The position numbers and the translations under genes were made by a program. From Echinarachnius parma (Eukaryota; Echinodermata; Echinoidea; Clypeasteroida; Echinarachniidae), in NCBI GenBank assembly GCA_037951105.1, contig JBAMJV010008319.1:1-64000 (forward strand): a stretch of DNA of 64,000 nt. Direction: 5' to 3'. Positions 13,201 through 28,200 of the stretch are shown here, piece after piece (the stretch's first letter is position 1; the number at the start of each line of letters is the position of its first letter). Under the pieces are notes generated by a model that was given only the letters and a program-made list of their open reading frames with translations, ran no database searches and was not told where the DNA came from.

Positions 13201-16200
13201 CCACGAAGTGGCGATTTTTTTTGCTATTTTGAACCCCCGTAAGTGATTTTTTTTTTCACTTTTTTCACTGATACATTTTCACTTGGCAGCCCAAGGGGGG
13301 GTTTAAACCCCCTAAACCCCCCCCCCCCCCCCCCCCGATCCGCCACTGTTGGGCATCGGCAATCTGACGATTTTAGATCATTTGGGGCTTTCAAATTCGG
13401 AGGGAGGTCAGAAGAGCTGCGCGGCCGTCGCACGAGCTCCCTACGATACCCGAACGACCTCCTCCCGTATACCACCCGAATTGTAAAAAAAAACACGCGT
13501 GCTTCGAGCGCACTTCGTGCTGGTGTCGAGCCGCGGTCGGGCGGCTTCTAAGGGCCCAGGCCGGGCTCCTCCTACCAACACAGGAATTTGGCCCCTGGCC
13601 ACGGAAGACGCCCGCCCGTGCGTCGACCGGAGCCCGCCCGGACGTCACCTGGCCGTCGCCCTTTTGTCGGACGGTCACCGACAGACCAATTTATCATCGA
13701 TCGAAACTTGGACGGGGCCCACCCGCATGTCGAGCAGGTATCGCCCGACTACCATTTGTTTACCGGCGGGCCCCGGATGATTTCTGATCACTAGTGTTCA
13801 CAGGTTCCGCCCGAGCCCCGTCCAATATGTGACAGGGTAAATTTTAAAGCGAAAAATACACTCGACTCCCTGGCGGGTTTGAAACTCGGCGACCTCCTGG
13901 CGATCCACAAATTCGGCCGGGGTCCATTTGATTTGTGACGCAGGCATATGAGATATTTGAGATTTGTTGTAAATCATGCAATGTTCTGTATGAATAGATG
14001 AATTGTAAGAGTATCGCAGGGATACATTGGAAATCATATATTGATTCTCACCCGAGTAGTGCCTTCTGTTCAGCATCTTCAGCTATCACGCCCACGCTTG
14101 TGTTCTCTGGCTTTTCAGAGCTGATGACTTCCATCAGAATAGAGATGAAATCTGCTTCAGAACAGCTGTATTTCAAAAAAGAAAGAAGAACAATTTACTG
14201 ATGGAGTCACAAGGTAAAGTATGTAGAACAACTGCTTTGAAAATGAAGAACACCAATTTGTTAGCGTGTAAGTCAGTAAACAAATGTTAAAAGTAAAACA
14301 AATGTCTGTCACTTACTGTAAAGCAATAAAATCTGCTCCAGAACAGCTATATTTCAGAAAAAGAAGAGTAATTTTATTGGAGTCACCAGGTACATTATAA
14401 TGTACAACATCTGCTCAAAAAAAAAAACACACATTTTTTAATACTGGAGTCAACTAGTAAAACAAATGTCCATTATTTTCTGCGTATATAAACACTTCAA
14501 CTTTCACCCCCATGCCCACGCTTGTCTTCTCTAGCTTTCCAGAGCTTATGACTTCCGTCAAGCACAGCAATAAAATTTGCTTCAAAACGTCAAGCTTGCT
14601 TTAACCTTCATTAAAACAGTGCATTACATAATTACCTCTGAGAAGTTGTCTGCTTGTTGTCTATAACATCAAAGACCATGTAGGGGTGTAGAGGGAAGCT
14701 CTGCCACTTCTTTGTAAACACTCTCCTGTAGAACAAGTAAAACAAAAAAAAACAGACAAAGAAGTGTGTCAATAATCACATCCACAATAGCTCAGTCACA
14801 CTAGAACAACATCATTTGCGGAAAAAACGTCTTTCAAAAATGCATTTTGATTATTTATTGCAATAATGAATACAATCTGTTTTCATATACACTTAGAGGA
14901 TACTGCAAATTCTCTAAAAATGTAACAATTATTTTCCAATTCTTAACCATCTACCTCAAATTTCACTCCACTGTTCACTCCTCTCTTTTACTTTTTCCAC
15001 AAAATATCGAGCAAGATTTGTTTTTTTCACTTTGAACAATGATTTCAGCCATGACTTTTTAACGTTTTTAAAGTTTTGTGGTCACCAATTATCTAAATTT
15101 CATTTGTTGTAAGGGGCCATCACAAAAACATAAAGTTTATATCAAGCATTGTGATGAAGACAGAATAGTGTAATGTTAGAAAATAGAATGTACAAAATAT
15201 TGACCCTACTTACTCGCTTGTTTGTATTCTACCCTGGTAGAAATGCGCCAGGGGAAACTCAAAGACTTCTGTCTTCATCCTGTACTGAGTCTCCCAGTGA
15301 AAGACAATGCCTTCTCTCGGATCAAAGTTCCGTGCAACCCGGTCCACCATTGACCACTGGAAATCCAGCTCCTGACTTTGCTGCATACAATTAAATAAAT
15401 TGATAAATATATGTAAATAAACGTTATGTATTCATGTGATTGATTAAGTGATTTATGATTCTTTATCCTATACTGAATTTTCAAATAAAAGACAATGCCT
15501 TTGCTCCGGTCAAAGTTACGTGCAATCTGATTTAGAATTGACCACTTGAAATTCAGCTTGCAACATTGCTGCAGATAATATATAAGTAAACAAGGCGATA
15601 GCCGTAAAGTGTCTCGACCACTTGCGCGCATTCATGCAACATTGCACCTCATTTTACCTTTGACCCCAGAATATCATGGAGGCCTAGATAGGACATCTAC
15701 CAATCAAGTTTGGTTACAATCAGATGCAGGGTTGGAAAGTTATCAACCCTAATAGACTCTTACCCCAATACTTTCACATTTTACCTCATTTGACCTTTGA
15801 GCTACTTATGTAACCATTGACCCCATAATATCATGGAGGCCCATATAGGGCATCTACCAATCCAGTTTGGTTACAAACAGATGTAGGGTTGGAAAGTTAT
15901 CAACCCTAATAGACTCTTACCCCAATACTTTCACATTTTACCTCATTTGACCTTTGACCTACTTATGTAACCATTGACCCCAGAATATCATGGAGGCCCA
16001 TATAGGGCATCTTCCAATCCAGTTTGGTTACAAACAGATGCAGGGTTGAAAAGTTATCAACATAGTCTTGCAGGTCAACTTTCACATTTGACCTCATTTG
16101 ACCTTTGACCTACTTATGAGACTTTTGACCACAAAATATTATGGAGGCTAATGTAGGGCATCAACCAATTAAGTTTGGTTACAAACAGATGCAGGGTTGG

Positions 16201-19200
16201 AAAGTTATTCAAACTTGTGTAAGGTCACAGACGGACGGACGGACAGACGGTCGCAATTTGGATCCCCTAGTCTACCTTCACCTCGGTGGGTTCGACAAAA
16301 AAAATCATAAATTGCTTATTCACTTCTTTCAAAAAAATTCAAAAGACGTTTTTGAATAGTTGATGATATCTCTATTTAATCATTATTTTAACAAATCATC
16401 ACATGCATAATTTTGTATGAATGGTTAAAACCAATAAGCATTTTAAAAGCACCCTATTGAGTTGTAACGGCTCTTTTTAAATGATAACAGGGTTTTTACT
16501 TAGTCTGTTGTAATTGTACATACTTTACGAGCATGGTGGAGTTATAACTATTAGTTTTTACGGTCATGGTGCAGGTTTTGGTTACTAAAATTAAGTCTGA
16601 ACAAAACTCAACTCATATTAATATCTTATCTCGAAGTAAAGATATGACATCATGAGAATTTTTGATTTAAAAATGGCGGTCATCTTTGATTTTGAACACT
16701 AAAAAAAGTTGTTGGACATTAAAACATATGTTTAGACACTTTATTCAGGTTTCTTGCTTGATTAGAGCCAGCGTCATGGGAAAACCTTAAGAAATTACAG
16801 CCATTTTTTGGTTTTGAATTGTGGCCTTCCTGGATTATGGTACTTGCATCTTTTAAAACCTAATCAATTCCGTTTGCATACCTTGAGTGGAAACAGAGTT
16901 ATGGGAAAACCTAAAAATGGCGGCCATTTTGGATTTAAAAATGGCTGCCATTTTGGATTTAAAATGGCTGCCATCTTGGATTTGTGTATTTGCATTACTT
17001 GAAACTTAAACAACAAATATTAAGATTGATTCCTTTGGCATTAAAACATATATTTAGAAACTTGAATCATGTTTCTAGCTAGACTGGAGCCAGAATTATA
17101 GGAAAACTTAAAAATGGCGGCCATTTTGGGTTAAAAATGGCAGCCAAATTGGGTTTAGGTACTTTCATCACTTGAAACCTAAATAATTAATATGTTAATT
17201 GATTCCCCTTGGCATTAAAACATATGTTAGGACACTGTATTCTAGCTTGACCAGAGCCAATGTTATGAGAAAAAACAAAATGGTGTCCATTTTGGATTTA
17301 AAATGGTGGCCATCTTCAAATTGGGTACTTGCATCACTCGAAACCTAAAGAATGAATATACTTCAATCGATTCCATTGACATTAAAACATATGTTTAGAC
17401 ACTTAATTCATGTTTCTAGCTTGACTAGAGACAGGGTTATGAGAAAAAACCCGAATGGCGGCCATTTTGGTCGCCATTTTGGATTCTGGAAAAAACACAT
17501 TTTTCTGAACCTGTCCTGAAAAGTAGTGCTTGTTTGAAAAATGTCCGGGTTTAGCCAAATTTAACTTTCCTACCCTGTATCTGTTTGCAACCAAACTTGA
17601 TTGGCAGATGCCCTATATTGGTCTCCATGATATTATGGGGTCAAAGGTCACATTAGTAGGTCAAAGGTCAAATGAGGTCAAATGTGAAAGCTTTGGGGGT
17701 AAGAGTCTATTAGGGTTAATAACTTTCCAACCTTGCATCTGTTTGTAACCAAACTTCATTGGTAGATGCCCTATATTGGCCTCATTATATTTTGGGGTCA
17801 AAGGTCACATAAGTAGGTCAAAGGTAAAATGAGGTAAAATTTGAAAGTTTTGGGGTCAGAGTCTATTACAGTTGATAACTTTCAAACCCTGCATCTGTTT
17901 GTTACCAAACTCGACTGGTAGATGCCCTATATTAGCCTCCATAATATTCTGGGGTCATAGGTCACATAAGAAAATAAAAAGTCAAATGAGATCGAATTTG
18001 AAAGTTTGGGGTAAGAGTCTATTAGGGTTGATAACTTTCTAACCCTGCATCTGTTTGTTACAAACTTGATTGGCGGATGCCCTTTATTGCCCTCCATGAT
18101 ATTCTGGGGTCAAAGGTCACATAAGTAGGTCAAAGGTCAAATGAGGTAAAATGTGAAAGTTTACCTGCAAGACTCTTTAATGGTTGATGATTTTCCAACC
18201 CTGCATCTGTTTGTAACCAAACTTGATTGGTAGATGCCCTATATTGGCATCCATGATGTTATGGGTCAAAGGTCACATTAGTAGGTCAAAGGTCAAATGA
18301 GGTCAAATGTAAAAGTTTGGGGTAAGAGTCTATGATTAGGCAGATAACTTTCCAACCCTGCAATTGTTTGTAACCGGACTTGATTGGTAGATGCCCTATA
18401 TAGGCCTCCATGATATTCTGGGTTTAAAGGTCACATAAGTAGGTCAAAGTTCAAATGAGTTCAAATGTGAAAGTATTGGGGTAAGAGTCTATTAGGGTTG
18501 ATAACTTTCCAACCCTGCATCTGATTGTTACCAAACTTGACTGATAAATGCCCTATATTAGCCTTCATGATATTCTGGGGTCAAGGGTCACATAAGTAGG
18601 TCAAAAGTCAAATTAGGTCAAATTTAAAAGTTTGGGGTAAGAGTCTATTAGGGTTGATAACTTTCTAACCCTGCATCTGTTTGTAACCAAACTTCGTTGG
18701 CATGAATGCGCGCAAGTGGGCGAGACGCATTACGGCTATCGCCTTGTTTATTCTACACATTGATATTACACTAAGCTACATTGTGAGGAATAGGTTCTAA
18801 AATTTACCTTTGATCTGACATGTACAATGCCCTGGCTCTGATCGCCAGCCATGATCAAGAACCTTGCCTGACACTGCAGCACCAGTAGTATATCTGTCTC
18901 TGGACAGTGGCATGCCTGTGTGGACAAACAAACAAATATATAACAGATGAATAAAAACAAAAACATGTTGAATAAATACGTGAATTTTGTTTATACTCTT
19001 TCACTAATATATGCATGTGTCCATATTATGCATGTGTCACGTGCAGCTGATTCTGAAATATGTGAATGAATGAATGAATGAATGAATGAATGAATGAATG
19101 AATGAATGAATACATGAAACATGTATCAATCAACTCTTTAAAAACCTAGTCCATTCAAAATAAAGTTACTTTAGCTGATGGAAGTAATCATTTTGAATTC

Positions 19201-22200
19201 TGAATCTAGTCAGAAAAAACCCCACCAAAAGACATGTAGTATATGTACTAATGTGTGCATAGACAAGTCAGGAAGTTTGATAGTTTATGTTCATCTACAG
19301 CTACTTATGGATGTACATTTATGGAAATACATGTACAGACCAGCATTTTACAAACAATTTTCATAAATAAGTACTATGACAACAGCCAATCTGCATAAAG
19401 AAATAACAATAATTGGACATTTACAACAACTGAATAAAGTTTAATGTAACAGTGCTCAGGTCTAATTCAATAACATAGGCGTAGAAGGGGGCTGCAGCCC
19501 AACCCCCCTCCCTCCCCAAGTTTTGAAAATAGGCAGATTCGGGCAAAAAGTACCCAACTTTCTGGCAAAAACATATCCATATTCATATTCAGGGAAACTG
19601 TATCAATTTCATGCAAACTCATATCATATTCTGGCAAAATCATAACATATTCGGGAAAAAAAATTGTGATAACTTTTGTTTGCTTATCATTTGAAAATGG
19701 GAAAGATAGTATTCGGGCAAATAACCTATGCCCCCGCCCCCCCCCCCCCCCCACCCCCTAGAACAAAATCTGCCTCTTTGCCTATGTTCAGTAATATGAA
19801 GAAAACAATATTATGATATGATATCTTACATCATCAATGATAAGAGCAAATGTCCTTCCTTCAAGAGCATCCTTGACAACCTGTCAAGTTTTTAAAAAGG
19901 AAAAAAAGGAATGTTTGGAAGACATTATTATAGAAGACATATTGGAAGACATTTATATAGAGGGAACCATTCTTTGCAATGAATACATGGACAATTCTAC
20001 GAAAAATGTTACCCTGGTTCAAGTTTTAATCAATTTTACCGGACATCATCCAAATCTGAACTCTGAACTATTGATAAACTCTATTCCTCACTCAACTTGA
20101 ACATGCATGTCTCAATAATCAATAAAGATTAAAAGGGGTAGTTTAGTTTTGGTATAGAGGGCGCTGCATAAAACATTTTTGTTGTGAGATAATGAAAAAC
20201 TGAGTTGAAAGAGCATACAATTTAAATGGCAGAATAAACTTTATTTGATCAAAATAATTTGATCAAAAAAAATCAATTCAGAAACGGCTGAAATAGCAAT
20301 AATTATATCTGATCGGAATAAATCTGGGCCCCAGATTTATTCGATGATCAAAAGTTTACAAAAGATGTTCTTAAATTATTGTTGATGATCTCGATTATTT
20401 CTACAAAACATCACATGCATAATTTTGTAGGAAAAAATGTTTTTGTATGAACCAATGCTTTTTTAGAAAGCACCCTCTTGTGTTTTAATGGCTTTTTTTT
20501 TAATGATAACAGGCATTTTACTTAGTCGTTTGTAATTTCTATACCTATCGAGCATGGTGGAGTTACAACTATTAGTTTGTAATGTTAGTGTGCAAGTTCT
20601 GGTTACTAAAGCTCAGCCTTACCAAAACTGTACTACCCCTTTGGAGAAGGAGATGGTTAAATCTCATACAGTGTGGTCAAATTGCAAACATTGTACTCTA
20701 AGTGCATGATTTTGTATATCTTATGTCCGTGACGTTTACCATTTTTTTTCAATTTGTTTCAATTTGTTTGCATTTTTTACTGTCAAAGCAGCATCATACC
20801 TCATCAAATATATATAATTTTGTTTTAAATCGTTATACATACTGTACATGGTTTACAACACATTCTCTTTAAATCTTCAAAATGTGTCTCTAGTTGACAA
20901 AGTCCAACGAAACAGCTCAAAATTTGGGCTGTAGATCAACAATAAAAAGACAGAAACGCAGATCATCAGCAAAGAGGTCAAACGACTAAACATCACCACA
21001 GACGGAAAACAGCTAACCCAAGTAGAAAAGTTTACATACCTAGGCGAAATAATGAGCCAGAACGAATCTACCACTGAGGACATAGAGCACCGCATTGGGA
21101 AGGCTATGGGCGTAGTCCAAAGACTACACAACATCTGGTGATCCACAAACATTATAAAACGAACAAGGAGAGAGCTTTACAAAGTACTTGTTCTGTCAAT
21201 ATTACTCTACGGATTTGAAACCTGGACCCTAAAAAGGGAAGACAGAAGAAGACTCCTGACATGTGAGATGACATGCCTCAGTAAGTTTATTGGAGTTACA
21301 AGCATGGACAGAATAAAAAACACTGAAATTAGAAACCAGTTCAATAGAAATCACACTGTTATAGACAAGATATCCCAAAAAAAGACTTTGCTTCTTTGGA
21401 CACACACAGCGAATGCCTGCTTCACGTTACCCAAGAGTAGTACTAGAATGAAGAATAGACGGGGCCAGGCCATGTGGAAGATCTCTAAAGAGATGGACAG
21501 ACTGCATCAAATCAGACTGCTCCAATCGAAATATAAACTCCTTCATAGAGGCTACACACCTGGCAAGAAACCGACAGAATTGGCGGGAAATCGTGATGCG
21601 GATGCCGCCACTCAACCCACCGTTGTAGTGAAAGATATAAGTCAAGTCAAGTCAATTACTATGTATTTTTAAATTATTTTTTTCTCAAAACAGTTTGATT
21701 ACATATCAAATGTACCATTCAACAAGTTTTATGCACAATTATGGAGCAGTTTGTGTGAGTTGTTTCTGGGTACACAGAAAGTGGACAAAAGTTTGATGTC
21801 CGTGAAGTAACATTTTGTTGTCTGGCCCGTTTTGCAAAATCAAACTTGAATTAAATTCATAATTGCCTTGTTTATAACTTACGATCTAAATCACTTTTGT
21901 GATGTCTCAAGACTCACAGACTTTTGCAAAGATGTTTATGGATGCAAAGAAGTCATGTCCAAAAATCGTAATGTCTGTGAAGGCGTACATTTTGCAGAAT
22001 TACTCAATAATAAATTCAATAAATGTTCAGAAACTTTGTTTGAATACTTAGCCAGGCTGTTCCTTCATAATCAAAATAAAGTTAGACATTAGCTAGAGGC
22101 ATGAATTAGTAGTGGCTTTGTAAAGTCATGAAAAGTCTCTGAAATGTAATGTCTGTGACGCTGGAATTACCCACATGATCAAATCTTTGAATCCCCCCAA

Positions 22201-25200
22201 AAGGGTACACTTCTACACCTTAAACAAAAATCAAATTAGTGAAAATTTATTGCCAAAAAAAGAGTTATGGTGTTGTTAGTAGAAGTTCAACATATTTGCA
22301 AGTTAATTTCAAGTCTCAAAATTGTAACAAATGTATGTCTAAAAAGAAATCATAATTATGGTGTTAAACATACATGAGGTTCTTTTTATTATTACACTTA
22401 AATGGGAAAATGTGGTTGTATTGCTCAGTGGTCACTCTAATCTTCAACTAGGAAGCTTTTACTTTTTAATATATCTTATTCTCAATCATCGAAATGTGCA
22501 AGGGTGGATATGCAATTGGCACTTTAAGAGTTACACAAACAATAACAATGCAAAATATATCTTGATCACGGGAAGAACTAGGAAGAAATAGTTAAACAAC
22601 TCATACAAAGTAAGATAGAGGAGGAGCAACATGTATAAGTGCCTCTAAACATATTTAAAAAGGAAAGAAAAGAAATATAGAGACAAAATTAATATGTAAG
22701 AAGAAAATAACATACCACATCTTCAAAGTCCTGAGGAGTGCAACCCACAATGTCAGCCTCTCGCAAGATTTGGGCGGAAATGATTTCATCTGGATCATTC
22801 CCTCGTCTTTGTCCTTGTGACCATGAACAATCATATGAAAACAAATTATCTGCTATTCAATAATTAGGAACATGCGAGCAGGCAAGAGTATATGGTTTGA
22901 TGATGTTGATTTTAATCATGGTAAACATTACAAACATTCAACTTCATTACAAATTATATCATTGCTATACTTCTAACAGAGGAGACTGTGTCTGTCTGTA
23001 TGTCTGTATGTCTGTCCGGCTATGCAAATTGTCATCCCTTGAGGTATGACCCTCACCTTACAGGTGATGATTGCTACTACCTTTAGGGATGTAATGGTGA
23101 AAGTGTATCAAATTACATCAAACGGAATTTAATTCGTTGGACGTTTTGAGCCCCAAAATGTCCACTTTCGCAACTTTATTATCGCACCGGGTACAGGAGC
23201 AGAGCGTGGTGCGAGGGAAAGCGTGATAAGCCCATCAGCGCCAGCGATGTCGTACACACCGTTGCCTGCATGTGCATACACCATACACATACAGTACTCC
23301 TATGCCTATAGTGGGTTGTGTGCATATCATGCATACAGTGGAGATCCAGTGTATGTGTGTGGATCAACGATCTGATAGTACTAAAATACATATTTTTCAA
23401 ATTATATTACAATGATATTATAGTTGGGGTGTTTTTTTAATCGTAATATTTTGTGCAGTTCGCACGGGTCCTCTAGTTAAGACCTAATCATTGATTTGCT
23501 GTGGTGAAAAATTAAGAAATAGTTTGAAAATGAAACTTTAATATTGATTTCATTACATGCATTAGACTACATGTATGTCCCTTCATACTCCAACACTTGT
23601 GTAACATTGCTTGCATGCCCTCTGCATGTACATATTATTACAAACACACAATGCTTGAGATTGATTTGTTTATCTTAGATGATCAATAAACTTTATATTT
23701 TTCCCCAAAAGTGATATTTGAGACTTCAATCATATACCAATTTCATTTGAAGATTCTTAAAATTGATATGTGAAGTTTTTATTTTAAAAAGAAATAACGT
23801 TTACTTTGTGAAAATAGAGTAAATCGATGTCTGCTTTATCCCGATCATTCGTATGAAGTATCCAATTTCGAATACCATTTAGGATTTAGTCTCTGAATTT
23901 GAATACTCTTGACTATAGTCGAAAGCGTCTACAGACGCTTTAATATGTTTCCATAATAAGGGAGACATTTGAAAAATCAAAGTCAATTTATTATTCTGTT
24001 ACCATAAGCCAAACAACAAGGGACAAGAGAGTGTGGAAGATCCAAGTTATTCTTTTTTTTTTCATTTTCACAAAGTTTAAGGGGACCACCCGGCAAACAT
24101 GTTATTAAATGTTTTGGTACCGCTGTGTGATATTAAATAGATACTCAACACTTTGCACAACACGGGTTGTGTAATTCTTGAACAATACAATCAATTACCC
24201 TCACTTACGGAACCATCATTGTCTGGTGGTTCCGTATGCGCCCAACGTCTGAGAGTGCGCCAATTATATTCATATGTACGTTTGGAGACAATAGATCCCG
24301 GATGATTCGTTCGTCCTGGACAAAGGTAGTCTTCATACATGCAGACCCATGAACACATGCTTTATAATAGTGATGCGTTTTCCAATTACACATTTTTTCT
24401 GAAAACATATTTTTTTGAACTTGTTGATGGAATGGACTACTTAAGATGTTCCATTTCATTTATAAGAATATTATTTGTTGGTGGTGGTACCATTTAATGG
24501 ATCACTTTTTACATTTTTATGACAAGTTTTTCTTGTGGAAAATTGTTTCGAGTTTCAATGATTTTAAAATCAATACTCAGTCACTCCCTTTTCATTTGAA
24601 AAATTAAAGGGACAGTTTACCCACCATTTATTTACTTTTGATTACGTCCTCTACACATTAAAACAGAATATCATAATAATACAACCAACCTTGACCCTTT
24701 AGGCAAGGACGGAGCATCATTCAAAGTCACTCATTATACTGGTTAATCTCATTCATTGCATACAGCATTGAGGCTGCCATTGATGTTTATTTACCTCGGA
24801 TTTGGAATTGTTCGCTCTAAAATGTGACGTCAAACCCAAACTACTCTTTTTGTTGGCTCACGTTTTGCGTTTTGTTTGTGCACTAGCCCTGTGAGCTGTC
24901 ATACCCCAGTCACACCGCAAACCGAATCCAGACCGACACGAGACCGAATAATTCTGGGACGTTGCGGGGACGTTCGGGGTGCAAGCGGTTTGGTGTCGAA
25001 GTGGTATCGGAATTGTCGGTCTCTTGTCGAGGTCCAGTTCGGACTCCGAATTTGTCGGAGTGGGTTCTTTCGAGCGTGCTTGAAAGAACCCACTCCGACA
25101 AATTATCGGGGTGCTTGCGGGGACGTGTCGGGGTCGTGTCGGGGACGGTTCGGGGAATGCGGGGAGGATTCGGAGTGGATTCCAAAAGGTGTCGGGGTGA

Positions 25201-28200
25201 AAATTCGGGCTGGGTTCGGTTCTGATGCCATTTGGATTCGGCCGAACTGAAAACGCAAAAAAAAAAAATGGAAATGTTGTACTCAAATGATGCCCGCAAC
25301 TACACCGATACCAAACCGAATCAAGACCGAATAGCCCTCGAGCGATGCGATATCTACCCACTTGAGCACATCCAGTATTTGGAAGAGGGTCGATATCTTG
25401 TGCATATTTACATTTAATTTTTACTAGAAAAATATATCATCTATTGCTTTGAGCCGTGCTATGAATATATAATTATAGTCAAGAACTAATAGTTTGATTG
25501 GGGTCTCCTTCATCATACTTGAAAGATATTTATAATTAATTTCTATGACATATACCATTTTTTATTTTATGAGTGGACCTCGTATACAATTATTACGTTT
25601 ATGTTTACGATTACTTTGAAGAATGAACGTCCACTGATCATTCCGAGGTAATGACATGTCATGTGACCGAGTAATGTGCGAATTGCAACTCCCCTACTCA
25701 TTACACCAACGTCATTCACAGTTGGAATTCTCCAATAGAGATTTTCGAAATTTAAATACTTCAAGCATACATCATAACAACTGATGCGTTTTGAAAACCA
25801 AACCTGGTGATATGGATACAACGAGGTATGTAGAAAAAAACACTCGGAAGTTTGTGGACACTGCTAATAGATCCTTTTTAAGAAATTTATGAGTCTAGAA
25901 GTTAAGTAGATATACGTACAAGCATATACAATCACTATTCAGATACAAAATTACTGCTGTTTAATGACCAGTCTTGTTTATTTCTATCATTATAACATTA
26001 AATTCAAACAATTATAAAGAAACTGACCAGAAATAAATCATGTGATTGAAAAGGAGCAAAGAAAATGGGATTTCAACGGGATTCGAACCCGAGACCTCTG
26101 AATTGCTACTCCGGTGCTCTTATCAACTGAGTTATAGCAAACCCTAGTACGGCGCTCGTCCCTAAAACCTCTTAATTTTCATTGCTCGAGTGGTCAGAAG
26201 CTATTATAAACATGACATAAACACGAAGGATAGAAATAAACTTGGTGATATAATATGTGAGGGATCACCGAAGTGATGCAGCTTTTTAAAAACAATTGAT
26301 TAAAACGGGATTAAAACACATACAAGACTGACCAGAAATATATAATGTGATTATAATGGGATTATCCTGTACTTTGACAAAGAATAGGATTATAATGAAT
26401 CATTAATCAGACAAAAATTCGCAAAAAGTTGGGAAATAGAACATGAAACTGATATCAGACATTATTATCGTTCACATAAACCAAAGTGTCGTATTTATAC
26501 TAGTGGGATGAATTCGGGCTGCGTTCCATGTGAGTTCGGAATTGTCGGTTTCATGTCGGGGTCCATTCAAATATTATCGGGGTCATATCGGTCTTGATTC
26601 GGCCGAATGCAAACCGAATTCATGCGATGAATAGAAGACCGAATGATTTTGGTGTGACTGCTAGCCCCAGTTCGGTCTCTTGTCGGAGCCCGATAAAGCG
26701 AAAATTTGTAATTTAGTTCGGTTTGGTGTCGGTCTGGGTTCGGTCTTGCGGTGTGACTAGGGTATTAGAGCCCGAGCTTATCAGTTCGGGTATGACGTAA
26801 CACATATGCGCCGGAAGTGGGGGGCAGGGGGGCGGCCGCCCCCTCAATCCAAAAAGTTTAGGGCAAAATTCATTTTTGCCCCCCCCCAAAAAAAAAAAAA
26901 AAAGCCCCCCCTCCCCCATGAAAGAATTTTTAAAAAGAAGAAGTGTGGGAAAAAAGAAAAAAAAATCATAAAATGTATCAGCTAAGACCTTTTAATTCTA
27001 ACGTTCAAAAAGTATTCATACATCCATTTTAAGTTTTCGCTGCGCGCTTCGCGCGCGAACATATTATCTCAGGTTGTTGTGTAACTTGCGTATGGTCTGA
27101 GATAAGTACTTTACCTGTACCGGGCCACGTAGTTCTTGTGTAAGCTGGCATTGCTCTGGCGGCTTGTGTGACGTGCACCAAATCGCACCATTTCAAGTAT
27201 ATAAATGCAAAATCTTCCTCGTGGGAGGGGGAAACCCCCTCTCAAACCCTGCCCCTCTGGCTCTGCCCCAGCCCTCGGTCGCTTCGCCCCCTCGGGACTC
27301 ATTTTTGGCTGTAGGCTATGTTGTTAGATCATACATGTGGCATATGGTTTATGTTGGAACTGTGTATGACACTAAATACAATATTTGTGTGTGTGTCGGG
27401 GTGCAAATTTATTAGTGTGTCAATTATTTGTTTTCTTCGTGAAAAATATATTTAAAATTTCTGGTCAATCAAATCATAACACGCTTTCCCAGATACAGTT
27501 AAAGGGAGCGTTGAGTATTGGTATTTTCCGAAGTGCCCCCCCCCCCCCCCCAAATTAATTGTAACTGATTTGGTTGATTTCAATTCCATGTGAAAGATCA
27601 TTTAAAAAAACATGGGAAATAATAATAATTCCCATTCAAATGCTCTCATTGTTGTGAAATTTGCTTTCAAAATATTATATAAAAGTGATTGACGTCCGGC
27701 CATCACTTTTAGAGAATGCTAGCGCGAAGCGCTAGCGTTCTAGGTCCTCCTATGCTTACCGCGCATGTACAATGTGTATCGCAACCGCCGTTCGCCGTTC
27801 GCATCGGCGGCCATCGCGATCGCGCTAACACACGGAGAGAAGTCGAGGAGGCGCATAAATCACTGATTTTTAGCGTAAAACATAATTTTAATCCAACCGA
27901 TAGTTGGATCACATATTGGAGAATGAATCGGTGGTAAGTACCGTATCATATGTATAATTTTAAGCACAATTAACGTGCAAAAACAATATTCAGTTTCAGT
28001 CCCGTATTAGGAGGACCTAGAACGCTAGCGCTTCGCGCTAGCGTTCTCTAGAGTTAATTTGACTCTTGAGTTGTAATGGCTCTTTTTGAATGATAACAGG
28101 GGTTTTACTTTGTCGTTTGTAATTGTGTATACTTTTCGAGCATGGTGGAGTTATAACTATTAGTTTGTACCGTAATGGTGCAGGTTTTGGTTACTAAAGT

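Noticed and set aside
13224..13794. Several ORFs of 68-102 codons in GC-rich sequence
   Set aside because: They lie on both strands over the same bases, contain poly-Pro or poly-Gly from C/G runs, and match no domain.
16141..16359. 72-codon ORF
   Set aside because: It is made of the left satellite array of the inverted-repeat element.
21268..21672. 134-codon ORF as a possible gene
   Set aside because: It continues the degraded reverse-transcriptase C-terminus upstream of it.
24858..25361. Overlapping ORFs of up to 167 codons on both strands
   Set aside because: They arise from stop-poor GC-rich word repeats (accgaa/ttcggt) in an inverted-repeat element. Composition is repetitive in all frames.
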